Notes under the pieces: model-generated
Seen by the model: only the letters and a program-made list of their open reading frames with translations
Databases searched by the model: none
What the model was told of the DNA's origin: nothing
Program-made: the position numbers and the translations under genes
Source of the DNA: Clostridia bacterium
GTDB lineage: Bacteria > Bacillota > Peptococcia > Peptococcales > BICA1-8
Length of the DNA stretch: 51,492 nucleotides
Reading direction: 5' to 3'
Assembly (NCBI GenBank): GCA_030154225.1
Contig: JASKKI010000009.1
Location: 1 to 51,492 of the forward strand
Part shown: positions 39,668 through 49,068 of the stretch, one piece after another
Layout of the letters: each line of letters opens with the position of its first letter
Position numbering within the stretch: the first letter of the stretch is position 1

Positions 39668-40762
39668 GTGTCAGTATTGCTTAAAGTAAATCAAACTATA
39701 AAGCTTGAACCCCAGTCCCTAATATACAACAGGTCTTATGAGAGTACTATTTTTAATATAGCTGATACTACCTTTACCATTAAGATGCCTTATGACAACG
39801 GTAAATTGGTTTTATTAAGTGTAGGAACCATGCTTAAAGTTACTATAGAGGAAAATCAAACTTCCTTTATTTCTGAAGTACTTGGCCGGACTTTTAGTCC
39901 CGAACCTTCCTTAACCCTGGCATTACCGGTAAATCTCCTTGATAAAAAAACCCAGAAAAGCACTAAATTCATTTCTATAACAAGTGGTAAAGGTGGTGTT
40001 GGAAAAACCAGCTTTACTATTAATTTAGGTATAACTTTAAGCCAAATGGGTTACCGTACTTTTATCATTGATGCAGATTTAGGAACTGCTAATGTAGATG
40101 TTCTTCTTAATTTACAGCCTAAATATAATTTGAAACATATTCTTAATAGGGAAAAGGATATACTAGATATAATAATAGATGGCCCTGGAGGAATTCATTT
40201 AATTCCTGGTGGCTCCGGACTGCAAAACCTGGCTGACCTGGATGAGTGGCAGTTTAACAGATTAATTAATAGTTTTCAGGTTCTGGAAAAATATGCTGAT
40301 GTTATATTAATAGATACCGGCGCAGGACTTTCCAAAAATGTTATTAATTTTATTTTAGCCAGTGATGAGGTTATAGTAGTTACAACCCCCGAACCACACG
40401 CCATTACTGATGCTTACGCCATAATTAAAGTCATGGATGAACGGGATACTACTCTTAATCCCAAACTAATACTCAATAGAGTGGAAAGTCCGGAAGAAGC
40501 TAAAAAAATTTCCGAGAAAATGATAAAAGTAACAGATCATTTTCTAAGTCTAAAACTGGAAAGTCTTGGCTATATTTTAGAAGATAGCAATGTTTTAAGA
40601 GCAATTAAAAAATTACGCCCCTTTGTTTTGACAGATCCCTTATGTCCAGCAGCCCAATGTGTTAAAAATATTAGTCAGAGGCTGATAAAACCAGATGCAA
40701 ACTATGAGTTTGAAGTTCGGAAAAACTTCTTTCACCGGGTGAAGGAGCTGTTTAATAGATGA
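39668..40762 (+). CDS. MinD/FlhG-like ATPase with N-terminal PilZN/YcgR-N-like domain
   Basis: Deviant Walker A SGKGGVGKTSFTINL, DADLGTANVDVLL, LIDTGAGLS; N-terminus LKVNQTIKLEPQSLIYNRSYESTIFNIADTTFTIKMPYDNGKLVLLSVGTMLKVTIEE. Confidence 0.85.
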   Translation: MSVLLKVNQTIKLEPQSLIYNRSYESTIFNIADTTFTIKMPYDNGKLVLLSVGTMLKVTIEENQTSFISEVLGRTFSPEPSLTLALPVNLLDKKTQKSTKFISITSGKGGVGKTSFTINLGITLSQMGYRTFIIDADLGTANVDVLLNLQPKYNLKHILNREKDILDIIIDGPGGIHLIPGGSGLQNLADLDEWQFNRLINSFQVLEKYADVILIDTGAGLSKNVINFILASDEVIVVTTPEPHAITDAYAIIKVMDERDTTLNPKLILNRVESPEEAKKISEKMIKVTDHFLSLKLESLGYILEDSNVLRAIKKLRPFVLTDPLCPAAQCVKNISQRLIKPDANYEFEVRKNFFHRVKELFNR

Positions 40763-40905
40763 TCTCTATTGACCATTACCGGGATAAAAGCCGGGAAAAG
40801 CAAGTTCTTCATAATTCCAAAATAGATAACATCTGTCCCGAATGCCAAATTGAACAGGATCTTCCTGCAAGGAATACCAGTCAAATCAGAAATTTCTTGA
40901 GTTGA
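40759..40905 (+). CDS. Small ORF (48 aa) overlapping the MinD-like stop codon
   Basis: ATGA start/stop overlap; MISIDHYRDKSREKQVLHNSKIDNICPECQIEQDLPARNTSQIRNFLS; CPEC motif; RBS-like aaggag inside upstream gene. Confidence 0.5.
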   Translation: MISIDHYRDKSREKQVLHNSKIDNICPECQIEQDLPARNTSQIRNFLS

Positions 40906-40944
40906 TATTCTTAAATCAACAAATCCCCAAGGTTTATTTGTAAT

Positions 40945-40982
40945 TTTTTAAAAGCACCAACAAATGTTGATGCTTTAGACTC
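40945..40982 (-). terminator. Rho-independent terminator of the ilv-leu operon
   Basis: Minus strand: AAAGCATCAACatttGTTGGTGCTTTtaaaaaatt. Confidence 0.75.
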
Positions 40983-41036
40983 TTTACAAAATATTAATAT
41001 AAAAACACGAAACCGAGGCGGATACGGTAACAATCA

Positions 41037-42089
41037 CTATTTTATAATATTAGCTATCAGCTCTGCCATCTCTTTGGTTCCTACAACTTTCTTTCCTGGA
41101 CCAGCAATATCAATTGTGGCATAACCTTGGGCCAGTACTTGGTCTACGGCTACTTCAACAGCTTGGGCTGCTTCTTCATGCTGACAGGTAAAACGTAGCA
41201 TTAAGGCTACGGAAAGAATGGTAGCAATAGGGTTAGCTTTATTTTGTCCGGCAATGTCAGGGGCAGAACCGTGGGCCGGTTCATACAAATTAACCTTTCC
41301 ACCCAGGCTGGCCGATGGTAGCATTCCCAAAGAGCCGGCAATGCTGGCCGCCTGGTCGCTTAAAATGTCACCAAACATGTTTTCTGTCACTATTACATCA
41401 AACTGCCTAGGATTAATAACCAATTGTAGAGCTGCATTATCTACATAAAGGTGTTCCACCTTTACTTCGGGGTATTTCTGGTTTATTTCATTTACTACCT
41501 CCCGCCATAAGCGGGAAGTTTCTAAAACATTAGCTTTATCTATTGAATGAAGAATCTTCTTCCGCTTTTGAGCCAGCTCAAAACCTCGCTCTGCCAGTCT
41601 ATATACTTCTTCTCGGGAGTAACTGATAGTATCATAAGCCTCCTGTTCAGTTCTACCTTTAGTTCCGAAATAAGCTCCTCCTGTTAATTCCCTGAAAACT
41701 ACTACATCTACACCCTCTAAATAACCCGGTTTCCAAACAACTTTATTTTCCAAAGCATTATAGTATTTAACAGGTCTAAGGTTACAGTAGAGTCCCAGCC
41801 TTTTTCTCAATTCCAGAAGAGCAGATTCCGGCCTTAATCCTCTTTCCAGATTATCCCATTTAGGACCGCCTACCGCACCTAAGAGTACCGCATCACTTTC
41901 TTCAACTAACTTCTTGGTATCTGTAGGAAAAGGTGTACCTGTGGCATCATAGGCTGAACCACCAAAAAGTCCCTTTTGAAAACTGAAATCTATTTCAAAT
42001 ACTTCTTTTACCTTGTTGACAACGAGCATAGAGCTCTCTATTATTTCCGGTCCTATACCATCACCTGGCAGTACTGCTACTTTAACCAT
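41037..42089 (-). CDS. leuB: 3-isopropylmalate dehydrogenase
   Basis: VLPGDGIGPEIIESS, YEPAHGSAPDIAGQNKANPIA. Confidence 0.97.
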   Translation of the reverse strand: MVKVAVLPGDGIGPEIIESSMLVVNKVKEVFEIDFSFQKGLFGGSAYDATGTPFPTDTKKLVEESDAVLLGAVGGPKWDNLERGLRPESALLELRKRLGLYCNLRPVKYYNALENKVVWKPGYLEGVDVVVFRELTGGAYFGTKGRTEQEAYDTISYSREEVYRLAERGFELAQKRKKILHSIDKANVLETSRLWREVVNEINQKYPEVKVEHLYVDNAALQLVINPRQFDVIVTENMFGDILSDQAASIAGSLGMLPSASLGGKVNLYEPAHGSAPDIAGQNKANPIATILSVALMLRFTCQHEEAAQAVEVAVDQVLAQGYATIDIAGPGKKVVGTKEMAELIANIIK

Positions 42090-42585
42090 TAAATTTCACC
42101 CTATTCTTGACATAATTTAAGAGGTTTCCCGCTTTAATGATTTCCTGAATAAAAGGAGGAAAGGTTTCTGTTTCATATTCCTCACCGGTTTCCATATTAA
42201 AAATATAACCTTGATTAACATCTACTTCAATCCGGTCACCTGTTGAAATACCCCAAACCGCTTCTTCGGAAGTAATAATGGGTAACCCGATATTAATGGC
42301 ATTACGGTAAAAAATTCTGGCAAAGCTCTGGGCAACAACACAGCTTATACCAGCAGCTTTAATGGCTAAAGGTGCATGTTCCCGGGAACTACCACAACCA
42401 AAGTTTTTACCAGCTACTAATATATCCCCCTTTTGTATTTTTCCAATAAAATCTGGAATAACATCTTCTAAACAATGTTTTTTCAAATTTTCCTCACTGG
42501 CATCATTTAAATAGCGGGCAGCAATTATTAAATCTGTATCAATATCATCGCCAACTCGCCAAACTTTACCGATATACTTAGTCAT
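42082..42585 (-). CDS. leuD: 3-isopropylmalate dehydratase small subunit
   Basis: [38 protein letters not shown]. Confidence 0.96.
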   Translation of the reverse strand: MTKYIGKVWRVGDDIDTDLIIAARYLNDASEENLKKHCLEDVIPDFIGKIQKGDILVAGKNFGCGSSREHAPLAIKAAGISCVVAQSFARIFYRNAINIGLPIITSEEAVWGISTGDRIEVDVNQGYIFNMETGEEYETETFPPFIQEIIKAGNLLNYVKNRVKFNG

Positions 42586-43861
42586 TTTCCATTACCTCCT
42601 CAGGAGAACATATTTTTCCTTTAATGGCCGACGCTGCTGCTACTGCTGGATTGGAAAGATAAACTTCACTTTCTGGGTCTCCCATCCGTCCTACAAAATT
42701 GCGGTTTGTTGTGGCTAAAGCTTTCTCTCCTTTAGCCAGAATGCCCATGTAGCCTCCTAAGCAGGGGCCACAGGTAGGTGTACTGAAAACTCCTCCTGCT
42801 TCAATAATAATATCAACTATTCCTTCATTAATACATTGTTGGTAAATTGCCTGGGTACCTGGTATCACAATTAACCGTAAGTATGGATGGACCTTTTTTC
42901 CTTTAAGCACCTGGGCAGCAATCCGCATATCTTCCAATCTGCCGTTGGTACAAGAGCCAATTACAACCTGGTCAATAAGAACAGTTCCTACCTGGTCAAT
43001 ATTTCTAGTATTTGATGGTAGATGGGGAAAAGCCACTTGTGGTTTAAGTTGGCTTAAATCCATTTCAATCTCATTAGCATAATGGGCATCGGGATCACTG
43101 TGATAAAATACAAATGGTTTGTTGACCCTACCCTTTACATAATCCCTGGTTTTTTCATCAAAGGCCATAATACCGTTTTTAGCCCCGGCTTCAATTGCCA
43201 TATTAGCCATACTGAACCGACTATCCATGGATAAGTGTTCTAACCCTTCCCCGACAAATTCTAAAGCCTGGTACCGGGCACCATCCACTCCTATTTTACC
43301 GATTAGAGCTAAAATTACGTCTTTACCAACTACCCATGGTTGGGTAGGTTTACCCTTTAACACTACTTTTATTGTTTCGGGAACCCTTAACCAAACTTCC
43401 CCGGTGGCCATAGCCGCTGCCACATCTGTACTACCTACTCCGGTAGCAAAGGCCCCTAACGCTCCATAAGTACAGGTATGGGAGTCTGCCCCTATTACCA
43501 AATCACCTGGTGCTACAATGCCTAATTCAGGTAATAGACAGTGTTCAATCCCCATTTGTCCTACTTCATAATAGTGAGTAAGTTCCTGCTCCCGGGCAAA
43601 ATCCCGGATTGCTTTACACTGTTCAGCTGATTTTATGTCTTTGGCAGGGGAAAAGTGATCAGGAATCATTACGACTTTACTTTTATCAAAAACCTTTTTT
43701 GCACCCAGTTTATTAAATTCATTAATTGCTACCGGCCCCGTAATATCGTTACTTAAAACAACATCAACTTTAGCGTTGATTAACTCTCCTGAGCGAACTC
43801 TTTCTATTCCGGCATGGGCCGCCAAGATTTTTTCTGTAATTGTCATTCCCACTATAATCAC
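42578..43861 (-). CDS. leuC: 3-isopropylmalate dehydratase large subunit
   Basis: [51 protein letters not shown]; likely start [13 protein letters not shown]. Confidence 0.96.
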   Translation of the reverse strand: MIIVGMTITEKILAAHAGIERVRSGELINAKVDVVLSNDITGPVAINEFNKLGAKKVFDKSKVVMIPDHFSPAKDIKSAEQCKAIRDFAREQELTHYYEVGQMGIEHCLLPELGIVAPGDLVIGADSHTCTYGALGAFATGVGSTDVAAAMATGEVWLRVPETIKVVLKGKPTQPWVVGKDVILALIGKIGVDGARYQALEFVGEGLEHLSMDSRFSMANMAIEAGAKNGIMAFDEKTRDYVKGRVNKPFVFYHSDPDAHYANEIEMDLSQLKPQVAFPHLPSNTRNIDQVGTVLIDQVVIGSCTNGRLEDMRIAAQVLKGKKVHPYLRLIVIPGTQAIYQQCINEGIVDIIIEAGGVFSTPTCGPCLGGYMGILAKGEKALATTNRNFVGRMGDPESEVYLSNPAVAAASAIKGKICSPEEVMEND

Positions 43862-45396
43862 ATCCCTTCAACTTTTGCTTTTTCAATGATTTTTGTCATA
43901 TTTAAAGCTTTATTAATAGCATTTAAATAGGCTCTAGCACTGGATTCAATTACATCAACACTAATACCCCTACCTGTAAATGATTTCCCCTGGTATAACA
44001 CCTTAACAACCACTTCTCCCTGGGCGTCCCGACCTGAAGTAACAGAGTTTATAGCATAATTTTCTAAAATAAATTCTTGTTCTACAATATTATTAATGGC
44101 TGCATAGGTTGCCTCTACAGGACCTTTACCAATAGCCGCTTGTTCATGTAGTTGGCCGTTTACCAGCACTCCTACTGTAGCAGTAGAAACTATATTGGTC
44201 CCAGATGAGACGTGGATATAAGAAAATTGATAAGTTTCCGGACCTTTTAAAATTTCCGTATCAACTAAAGCAATTAAATCTTCATCCAAAACATTTTTCT
44301 TGCGGTCACATAGCTCCTTAAATCTTTTAAAGGCTTTGTCCAGTGCTTCACCATCCAGTTCATAACCTAGTCCTTTTAAATGAAGTTTAAAGGCATGCCG
44401 TCCAGAATGTTTTCCTAAGTACAGGTTGTTTCCAGGTACACCAATCATAGCCGGATTCATAATTTCATAAGTTTCCCGTTCTTTTATTACACCATCTTGG
44501 TGAATTCCAGATTCATGCACAAAGGCATTTTTACCTACTATAGCTTTATTAGGTTGAATTACCATACCGGTCAAAGTACTTACCATTTTACTGGTTCGAT
44601 AAATTTCTTCTTTATTTATCTTAGTATCTGCATTTAAATAATTACGGCGGGTATAAAGAGCCATAACCAATTCTTCTAAAGAGGCATTACCGGCCCGTTC
44701 ACCTATACCATTAATAGTAACTTCCACCTGAGTTGCCCCGTTTTTAATTGCTGCCAAAGAATTGGCCACAGCCAGGCCAAGGTCATTATGGCAGTGAACA
44801 CTGATTGCTGCCTGGTGAATATTAGGTACCCTTTCTTTAATGGCATAAATAAACTCACCAAACTCCCAGGGAGTTGCATAACCTACAGTGTCGGGGATAT
44901 TTACAGTTTTAGCACCGGCCTTAATTACCGCTTCAAATAGTTCACACAAAAAGCTTAATTCACTGCGAAATGCATCTTCTGCCGAAAATTCAACATCATC
45001 AGTATAGCTTTTAGCCAATTCTACTGCTCGAACGGCACTTTTTAGAACCTCATCAGGTGTTTTCTTTAATTTGTGTTTCATATGAATATTTGAAGTAGCA
45101 ATAAAAGTATGAATTCTTGGTTTCTGTGCATCTTTCAGGGCTTCCCACGCTCTTTTAATATCTGCCTCATCGGTTCGGGCCAATCCGGCAATTATCGGCC
45201 CTTCTACTGATTGGGCAACTGCCTTAACAGCTTCAAAATCACCGGTAGAAGCGATAGGAAATCCCGCTTCAATGCAGTCCACACCTAACTTAGCCAGTTG
45301 TTTAGCAACTGCAATTTTTTCCTTAACATTCAAACTCACCCCAGGAGATTGCTCTCCGTCTCGCAAAGTTGTATCAAAGATAAATATATTTTGCAT
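43858..45396 (-). CDS. leuA: 2-isopropylmalate synthase
   Basis: [40 protein letters not shown]-terminal regulatory domain. Confidence 0.96.
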   Translation of the reverse strand: MQNIFIFDTTLRDGEQSPGVSLNVKEKIAVAKQLAKLGVDCIEAGFPIASTGDFEAVKAVAQSVEGPIIAGLARTDEADIKRAWEALKDAQKPRIHTFIATSNIHMKHKLKKTPDEVLKSAVRAVELAKSYTDDVEFSAEDAFRSELSFLCELFEAVIKAGAKTVNIPDTVGYATPWEFGEFIYAIKERVPNIHQAAISVHCHNDLGLAVANSLAAIKNGATQVEVTINGIGERAGNASLEELVMALYTRRNYLNADTKINKEEIYRTSKMVSTLTGMVIQPNKAIVGKNAFVHESGIHQDGVIKERETYEIMNPAMIGVPGNNLYLGKHSGRHAFKLHLKGLGYELDGEALDKAFKRFKELCDRKKNVLDEDLIALVDTEILKGPETYQFSYIHVSSGTNIVSTATVGVLVNGQLHEQAAIGKGPVEATYAAINNIVEQEFILENYAINSVTSGRDAQGEVVVKVLYQGKSFTGRGISVDVIESSARAYLNAINKALNMTKIIEKAKVEGM

Positions 45397-45487
45397 CTTT
45401 TTTTCCTCCTTTTAATTATTTTCTAGGACTTATTCTTCGGGTTTAACATGACTTTTGAAATCTTACTGCCTCTTACTTCCGGAAAAT

Positions 45488-45790
45488 TAAAAAACCTTTC
45501 ATCTCTTAAATAGAGACGAAAGGTTTAGCTTCCGCGGTACCACTCTAATTGATGCAAAAAATTACAATTTTGCATCCACTTTTTCGGGTACAATCATACC
45601 CTATCCCTGATTACGGTGGGCTTCCGGCCAAATCTACTTTTCATAAGAATTTCGGTTGGCAACTCCAGGGTGAGTTTCAGCTTTTATATTTACCGCCTTG
45701 CACCAACCGGCGGCTCTCTGCAAAATACTCCAGCTTACTGATCCCTATCACAGTTTTTAAACAATATTATCTCTTACTAATAATTATATA
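45488..45790 (-). promoter_or_regulatory. T-box leader, probable tRNA-Leu specificity, upstream of leuACDB
   Basis: Minus strand has T-box AGAGTGGTACCGCGG, terminator AAACCTTTCGTCTCT...AGAGATGAAAGGTTTTTT, stem I with GAAA-CUC-ACCCUGGAGUUGCC (candidate CUC specifier at 45672-45674). Confidence 0.95.
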
Positions 45791-45850
45791 ACACTAGTGT
45801 ATTTTTAATGCGTATTATATACTACCAAGATCCTCCTGTCAACAAAAATT

Positions 45851-47491
45851 TTAAACCATTTCTTCCAGGCCATTACCTGCTAAAACAATAGGATTGACCA
45901 GATCCCGGCTATTAATTGGACACTCCACTATAGTAAATTTTCTGTTGGCAAATGTTTCCTTGAAAACATCTGTGACATCTGCCTCTTTTTCTATCCGTAA
46001 TCCTTCTGCACCATAAGCTTTGGCTAACATCATGAAATCTAAAGTCTTTTTAAAATCAACAAATGAATAACGCTGTCCACAATAATAATGCTGCAACTGG
46101 CGAACCATACCCAAAGTATTATTATTAAAAATCACTATTTTTATGGGGAGTTCTAGTTCGGCAATAGTTCCCAGTTCCGGCATTCCCATCTGAAAACTGC
46201 CATCACCGGTAATAGCCACAACTGTACTTTCGGGCATTGCCAACTGAGCCCCTAGAGCTGCAGGGATGCCGTAACCCATCGTACCCAGGCCACCTGAAGA
46301 AATAAAGGTTCTGGGCTGGTTGAATATATAATGCTGAGCTGTCCACATTTGATGTTGACCAACATCGGTAGTAACTATAGTATTTGAGGGGGCAACCCTT
46401 TGCAGGTTACGTAAGACCCAGGGTGCATTTAAACCTTCGTTAATTTGAATGTTCCTATTGGGAAAATTAATAGTTTTTCGAACTTTATGATCTTTCTTAA
46501 GCAGTTTAATTATATCTTGTAATACATTTTTAAGGTCACCAACTATAGGTACATCTACAGGAATATTTTTACCAATTTCCGCTGGATCTATATCAATATG
46601 AATTATTTGAGCTTCGGGAGCAAATTTTTCTGGATTTCCTACAACCCGATCATCAAACCTCATCCCCAAAGCTAGAAAACAGTCACAACTTTGAACAGCC
46701 AGGTTGGCAGCTTTATTCCCATAAGTACCGAGCATTCCTTGAAAAGTTTGAGAATTACCCGGATATGCTCCCAACCCCATTAAGGTGGACACTACCTTAG
46801 CACCGGTTAGTTCTACAACCTCCTGTACTTCAGCAGAACATCCGGAATTAATTACTCCTCCACCGATACAAATAACTGGGCTACTAGCTTCCCCTAATAT
46901 TTTAACTGCTTTCTTGATCATGGTGGGGTGTCCTTTAAGAGTAGGTTTATAACTTCTTATGTCCACATTCCTATATGGATTATACTGACATTTAGCCATG
47001 GATACATCCCGGGGGATATCTATTAAAACAGGTCCCGGCCTTCCGCTTTTTGCAATGTAAAAAGCCTCAGCAATAATTTTGGGTAAATCCTGTACATTTT
47101 GTACTAAATAATTATTCTTGGTTATAGGTGAGGTTATTCCGGTAATATCTACCTCCTGAAAAGCATCAGTGCCCACCATTGCTTTGGCAACCTGACCGGT
47201 AATAAATACGAGAGGCACAGAATCCATATAAGCTGTAGCAATTCCCGTAACCAAATTAGTAGCACCAGGTCCGGAAGTAGCAACACATACCCCCACTTTT
47301 CCCAAAGCCCGGGCATAACCGCTGGCTGCATGGGCACCACCCTGTTCATGTCTTACTAAAATTTGCCTTATTGAACTTTCCCGTAGAGCATCAAAAATTT
47401 CTAATACTGCTCCCCCGGGGTAGCCAAATATAGTATCAACACCTTGCTCTTCTAAAGCCTTTACTAAGATCTGTGCCCCATTTAATTCCAT
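45851..47491 (-). CDS. ilvB: Acetolactate synthase large subunit, second paralog in operon
   Basis: ILVKALEEQGVDTIFGYPGGAVLEIFDAL, TDVGQHQMWTAQHY, GDGSFQMGMPEL. Confidence 0.95.
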   Translation of the reverse strand: MELNGAQILVKALEEQGVDTIFGYPGGAVLEIFDALRESSIRQILVRHEQGGAHAASGYARALGKVGVCVATSGPGATNLVTGIATAYMDSVPLVFITGQVAKAMVGTDAFQEVDITGITSPITKNNYLVQNVQDLPKIIAEAFYIAKSGRPGPVLIDIPRDVSMAKCQYNPYRNVDIRSYKPTLKGHPTMIKKAVKILGEASSPVICIGGGVINSGCSAEVQEVVELTGAKVVSTLMGLGAYPGNSQTFQGMLGTYGNKAANLAVQSCDCFLALGMRFDDRVVGNPEKFAPEAQIIHIDIDPAEIGKNIPVDVPIVGDLKNVLQDIIKLLKKDHKVRKTINFPNRNIQINEGLNAPWVLRNLQRVAPSNTIVTTDVGQHQMWTAQHYIFNQPRTFISSGGLGTMGYGIPAALGAQLAMPESTVVAITGDGSFQMGMPELGTIAELELPIKIVIFNNNTLGMVRQLQHYYCGQRYSFVDFKKTLDFMMLAKAYGAEGLRIEKEADVTDVFKETFANRKFTIVECPINSRDLVNPIVLAGNGLEEMV

Positions 47492-47503
47492 AAGATCAAC
47501 CCC

Positions 47504-48496
47504 TTATTTCTTCAACCAGGGCATATGTGCCCGTAATTCCTTGCCAACTTTCTCGATCAAATGATTTTCGTCCCTTCTCTTTAAGGCATTATATCTAGGA
47601 CGTCCTACCTGGTTCTCCAGTAACCATTCTTTAGCAAACTGTCCATTTTGAACTTCCTCTAACATCTTCTTCATTTCTTTTCGCACATCTTCATTAATAA
47701 CTCTGCGACCGGATATCAGGTCTCCAAATTCGGCGGTATCACTAATGGAATGCCTCATCCAAGTGATTCCACCTTCATACATCAAGTCTACTATTAGCTT
47801 CAGTTCATTAAGACACTCAAAATAGGCAATTTCCGGCTGATATCCGGCTTCTACCAAGGTATCAAAACCTGCTCTAACTAATTCGGTTACTCCTCCACAA
47901 AGTACAGCCTGTTCTCCAAAAAGATCAGTTTCTGTTTCCTCTTGGAATGTAGTTTCCAGTACTCCTGCTCTAGTACAGCCAATAGCTTTGGCATATGCTA
48001 AAGCTTTATCCCAGCACTGACCAGTAGCATCCTGGTAAACTGCTGCCAATCCGGGTACACCTTTTCCTTCTACATAAAGCCTGCGTAACAAATGTCCCGG
48101 AGTCTTAGGAGCAATCATAAATACATCAATATCTGCTGGTGGAACTATTAATCCATAGTGAATGCTAAAACCGTGGGAAACTACTAAAGTTTTACCTGCT
48201 TTTAGATTTGGCTTGATATATTTTTCATAAACATTTTGATGATGTTCATCTGGTAACAGAATTTGAAAAACATCAGCCTGCTCACAAGCTTCTTCTATAG
48301 TTAGGGCCTTTAAACCATCTGCTTCTACCTGGGCAAATGATTTACTACCCTGTCTAAGACCTACAATAACATCTAAACCACTATCCTGTAAATTTTGAGC
48401 CTGGGCATGACCCTGACTACCATAACCGATAACTGCAATCTTTTTGCCTTTCAGAACTTCTAAATTTGCATCTTTGTCATAATACATCTTTGCCAT
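47504..48496 (-). CDS. ilvC: Ketol-acid reductoisomerase
   Basis: [45 protein letters not shown]. Confidence 0.98.
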   Translation of the reverse strand: MAKMYYDKDANLEVLKGKKIAVIGYGSQGHAQAQNLQDSGLDVIVGLRQGSKSFAQVEADGLKALTIEEACEQADVFQILLPDEHHQNVYEKYIKPNLKAGKTLVVSHGFSIHYGLIVPPADIDVFMIAPKTPGHLLRRLYVEGKGVPGLAAVYQDATGQCWDKALAYAKAIGCTRAGVLETTFQEETETDLFGEQAVLCGGVTELVRAGFDTLVEAGYQPEIAYFECLNELKLIVDLMYEGGITWMRHSISDTAEFGDLISGRRVINEDVRKEMKKMLEEVQNGQFAKEWLLENQVGRPRYNALKRRDENHLIEKVGKELRAHMPWLKK

Positions 48497-48524
48497 TTAT
48501 ATAAACCTCCTTTTAGTTACTTAG

Positions 48525-48560
48525 GTTGCTGGACACTAGGCACTGGAAACTGGGTGCAAG
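48525..48560. repeat. Remnant of GGGCACTGG-type tandem module, locus 10
   Basis: tggacactaggcactggaaactgggtgc, similar to ggacactgggcacgg modules of other arrays. Confidence 0.5.
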
Positions 48561-48588
48561 ACCCTAAAATCAACCATAAAGCATAAAA

Positions 48589-49068
48589 TCATTTGGCTCC
48601 CCTAACCATGGAAATAGTACCTGTTTTAACTATCTCCAAAATACCAAAAGGCTGTAGGGATTTAATTATTGCATCTATTTTCTCTTCACTACCAGTGGCT
48701 TCCACAATGAGGGACTTTTTACCTATGTCAATAATCCTAGCTCGAAAGATATCCATTAATTGAGCAATTTCACCTTTAGCAGAATTATCTGCATTTACCT
48801 TAACCAAAAGTAATTGTCGATCTACAGTTTCATCATGGGTTACATCACTTACTTTAATAACATCAATTAATTTATTAAGTTGTTTAGTTACTTGTTCAAT
48901 TATTTTTTCGTCTCCATCCACTACTATAGTCATCCGGGAAACAGAACTATCTTCTGTTTCACTAACAACCAGGCTGCTAATATTATAGCCCCTTCTCGAG
49001 AAAAGACCTGAAACTCTGGAAAGAACACCGGGATGGTTTTCAACCAAGACTGCTAACGTGTGCTTCAT
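48589..49068 (-). CDS. ilvN: Acetolactate synthase small subunit
   Basis: HTLAVLVENHPGVLSRVSGLFSRRGYNISSLVV. Confidence 0.97.
   Translation of the reverse strand: MKHTLAVLVENHPGVLSRVSGLFSRRGYNISSLVVSETEDSSVSRMTIVVDGDEKIIEQVTKQLNKLIDVIKVSDVTHDETVDRQLLLVKVNADNSAKGEIAQLMDIFRARIIDIGKKSLIVEATGSEEKIDAIIKSLQPFGILEIVKTGTISMVRGAK

Noticed and set aside
45549-45791. 80-aa plus-strand ORF
   Set aside because: Lies antisense within the leuA T-box leader; conserved RNA elements explain the sequence
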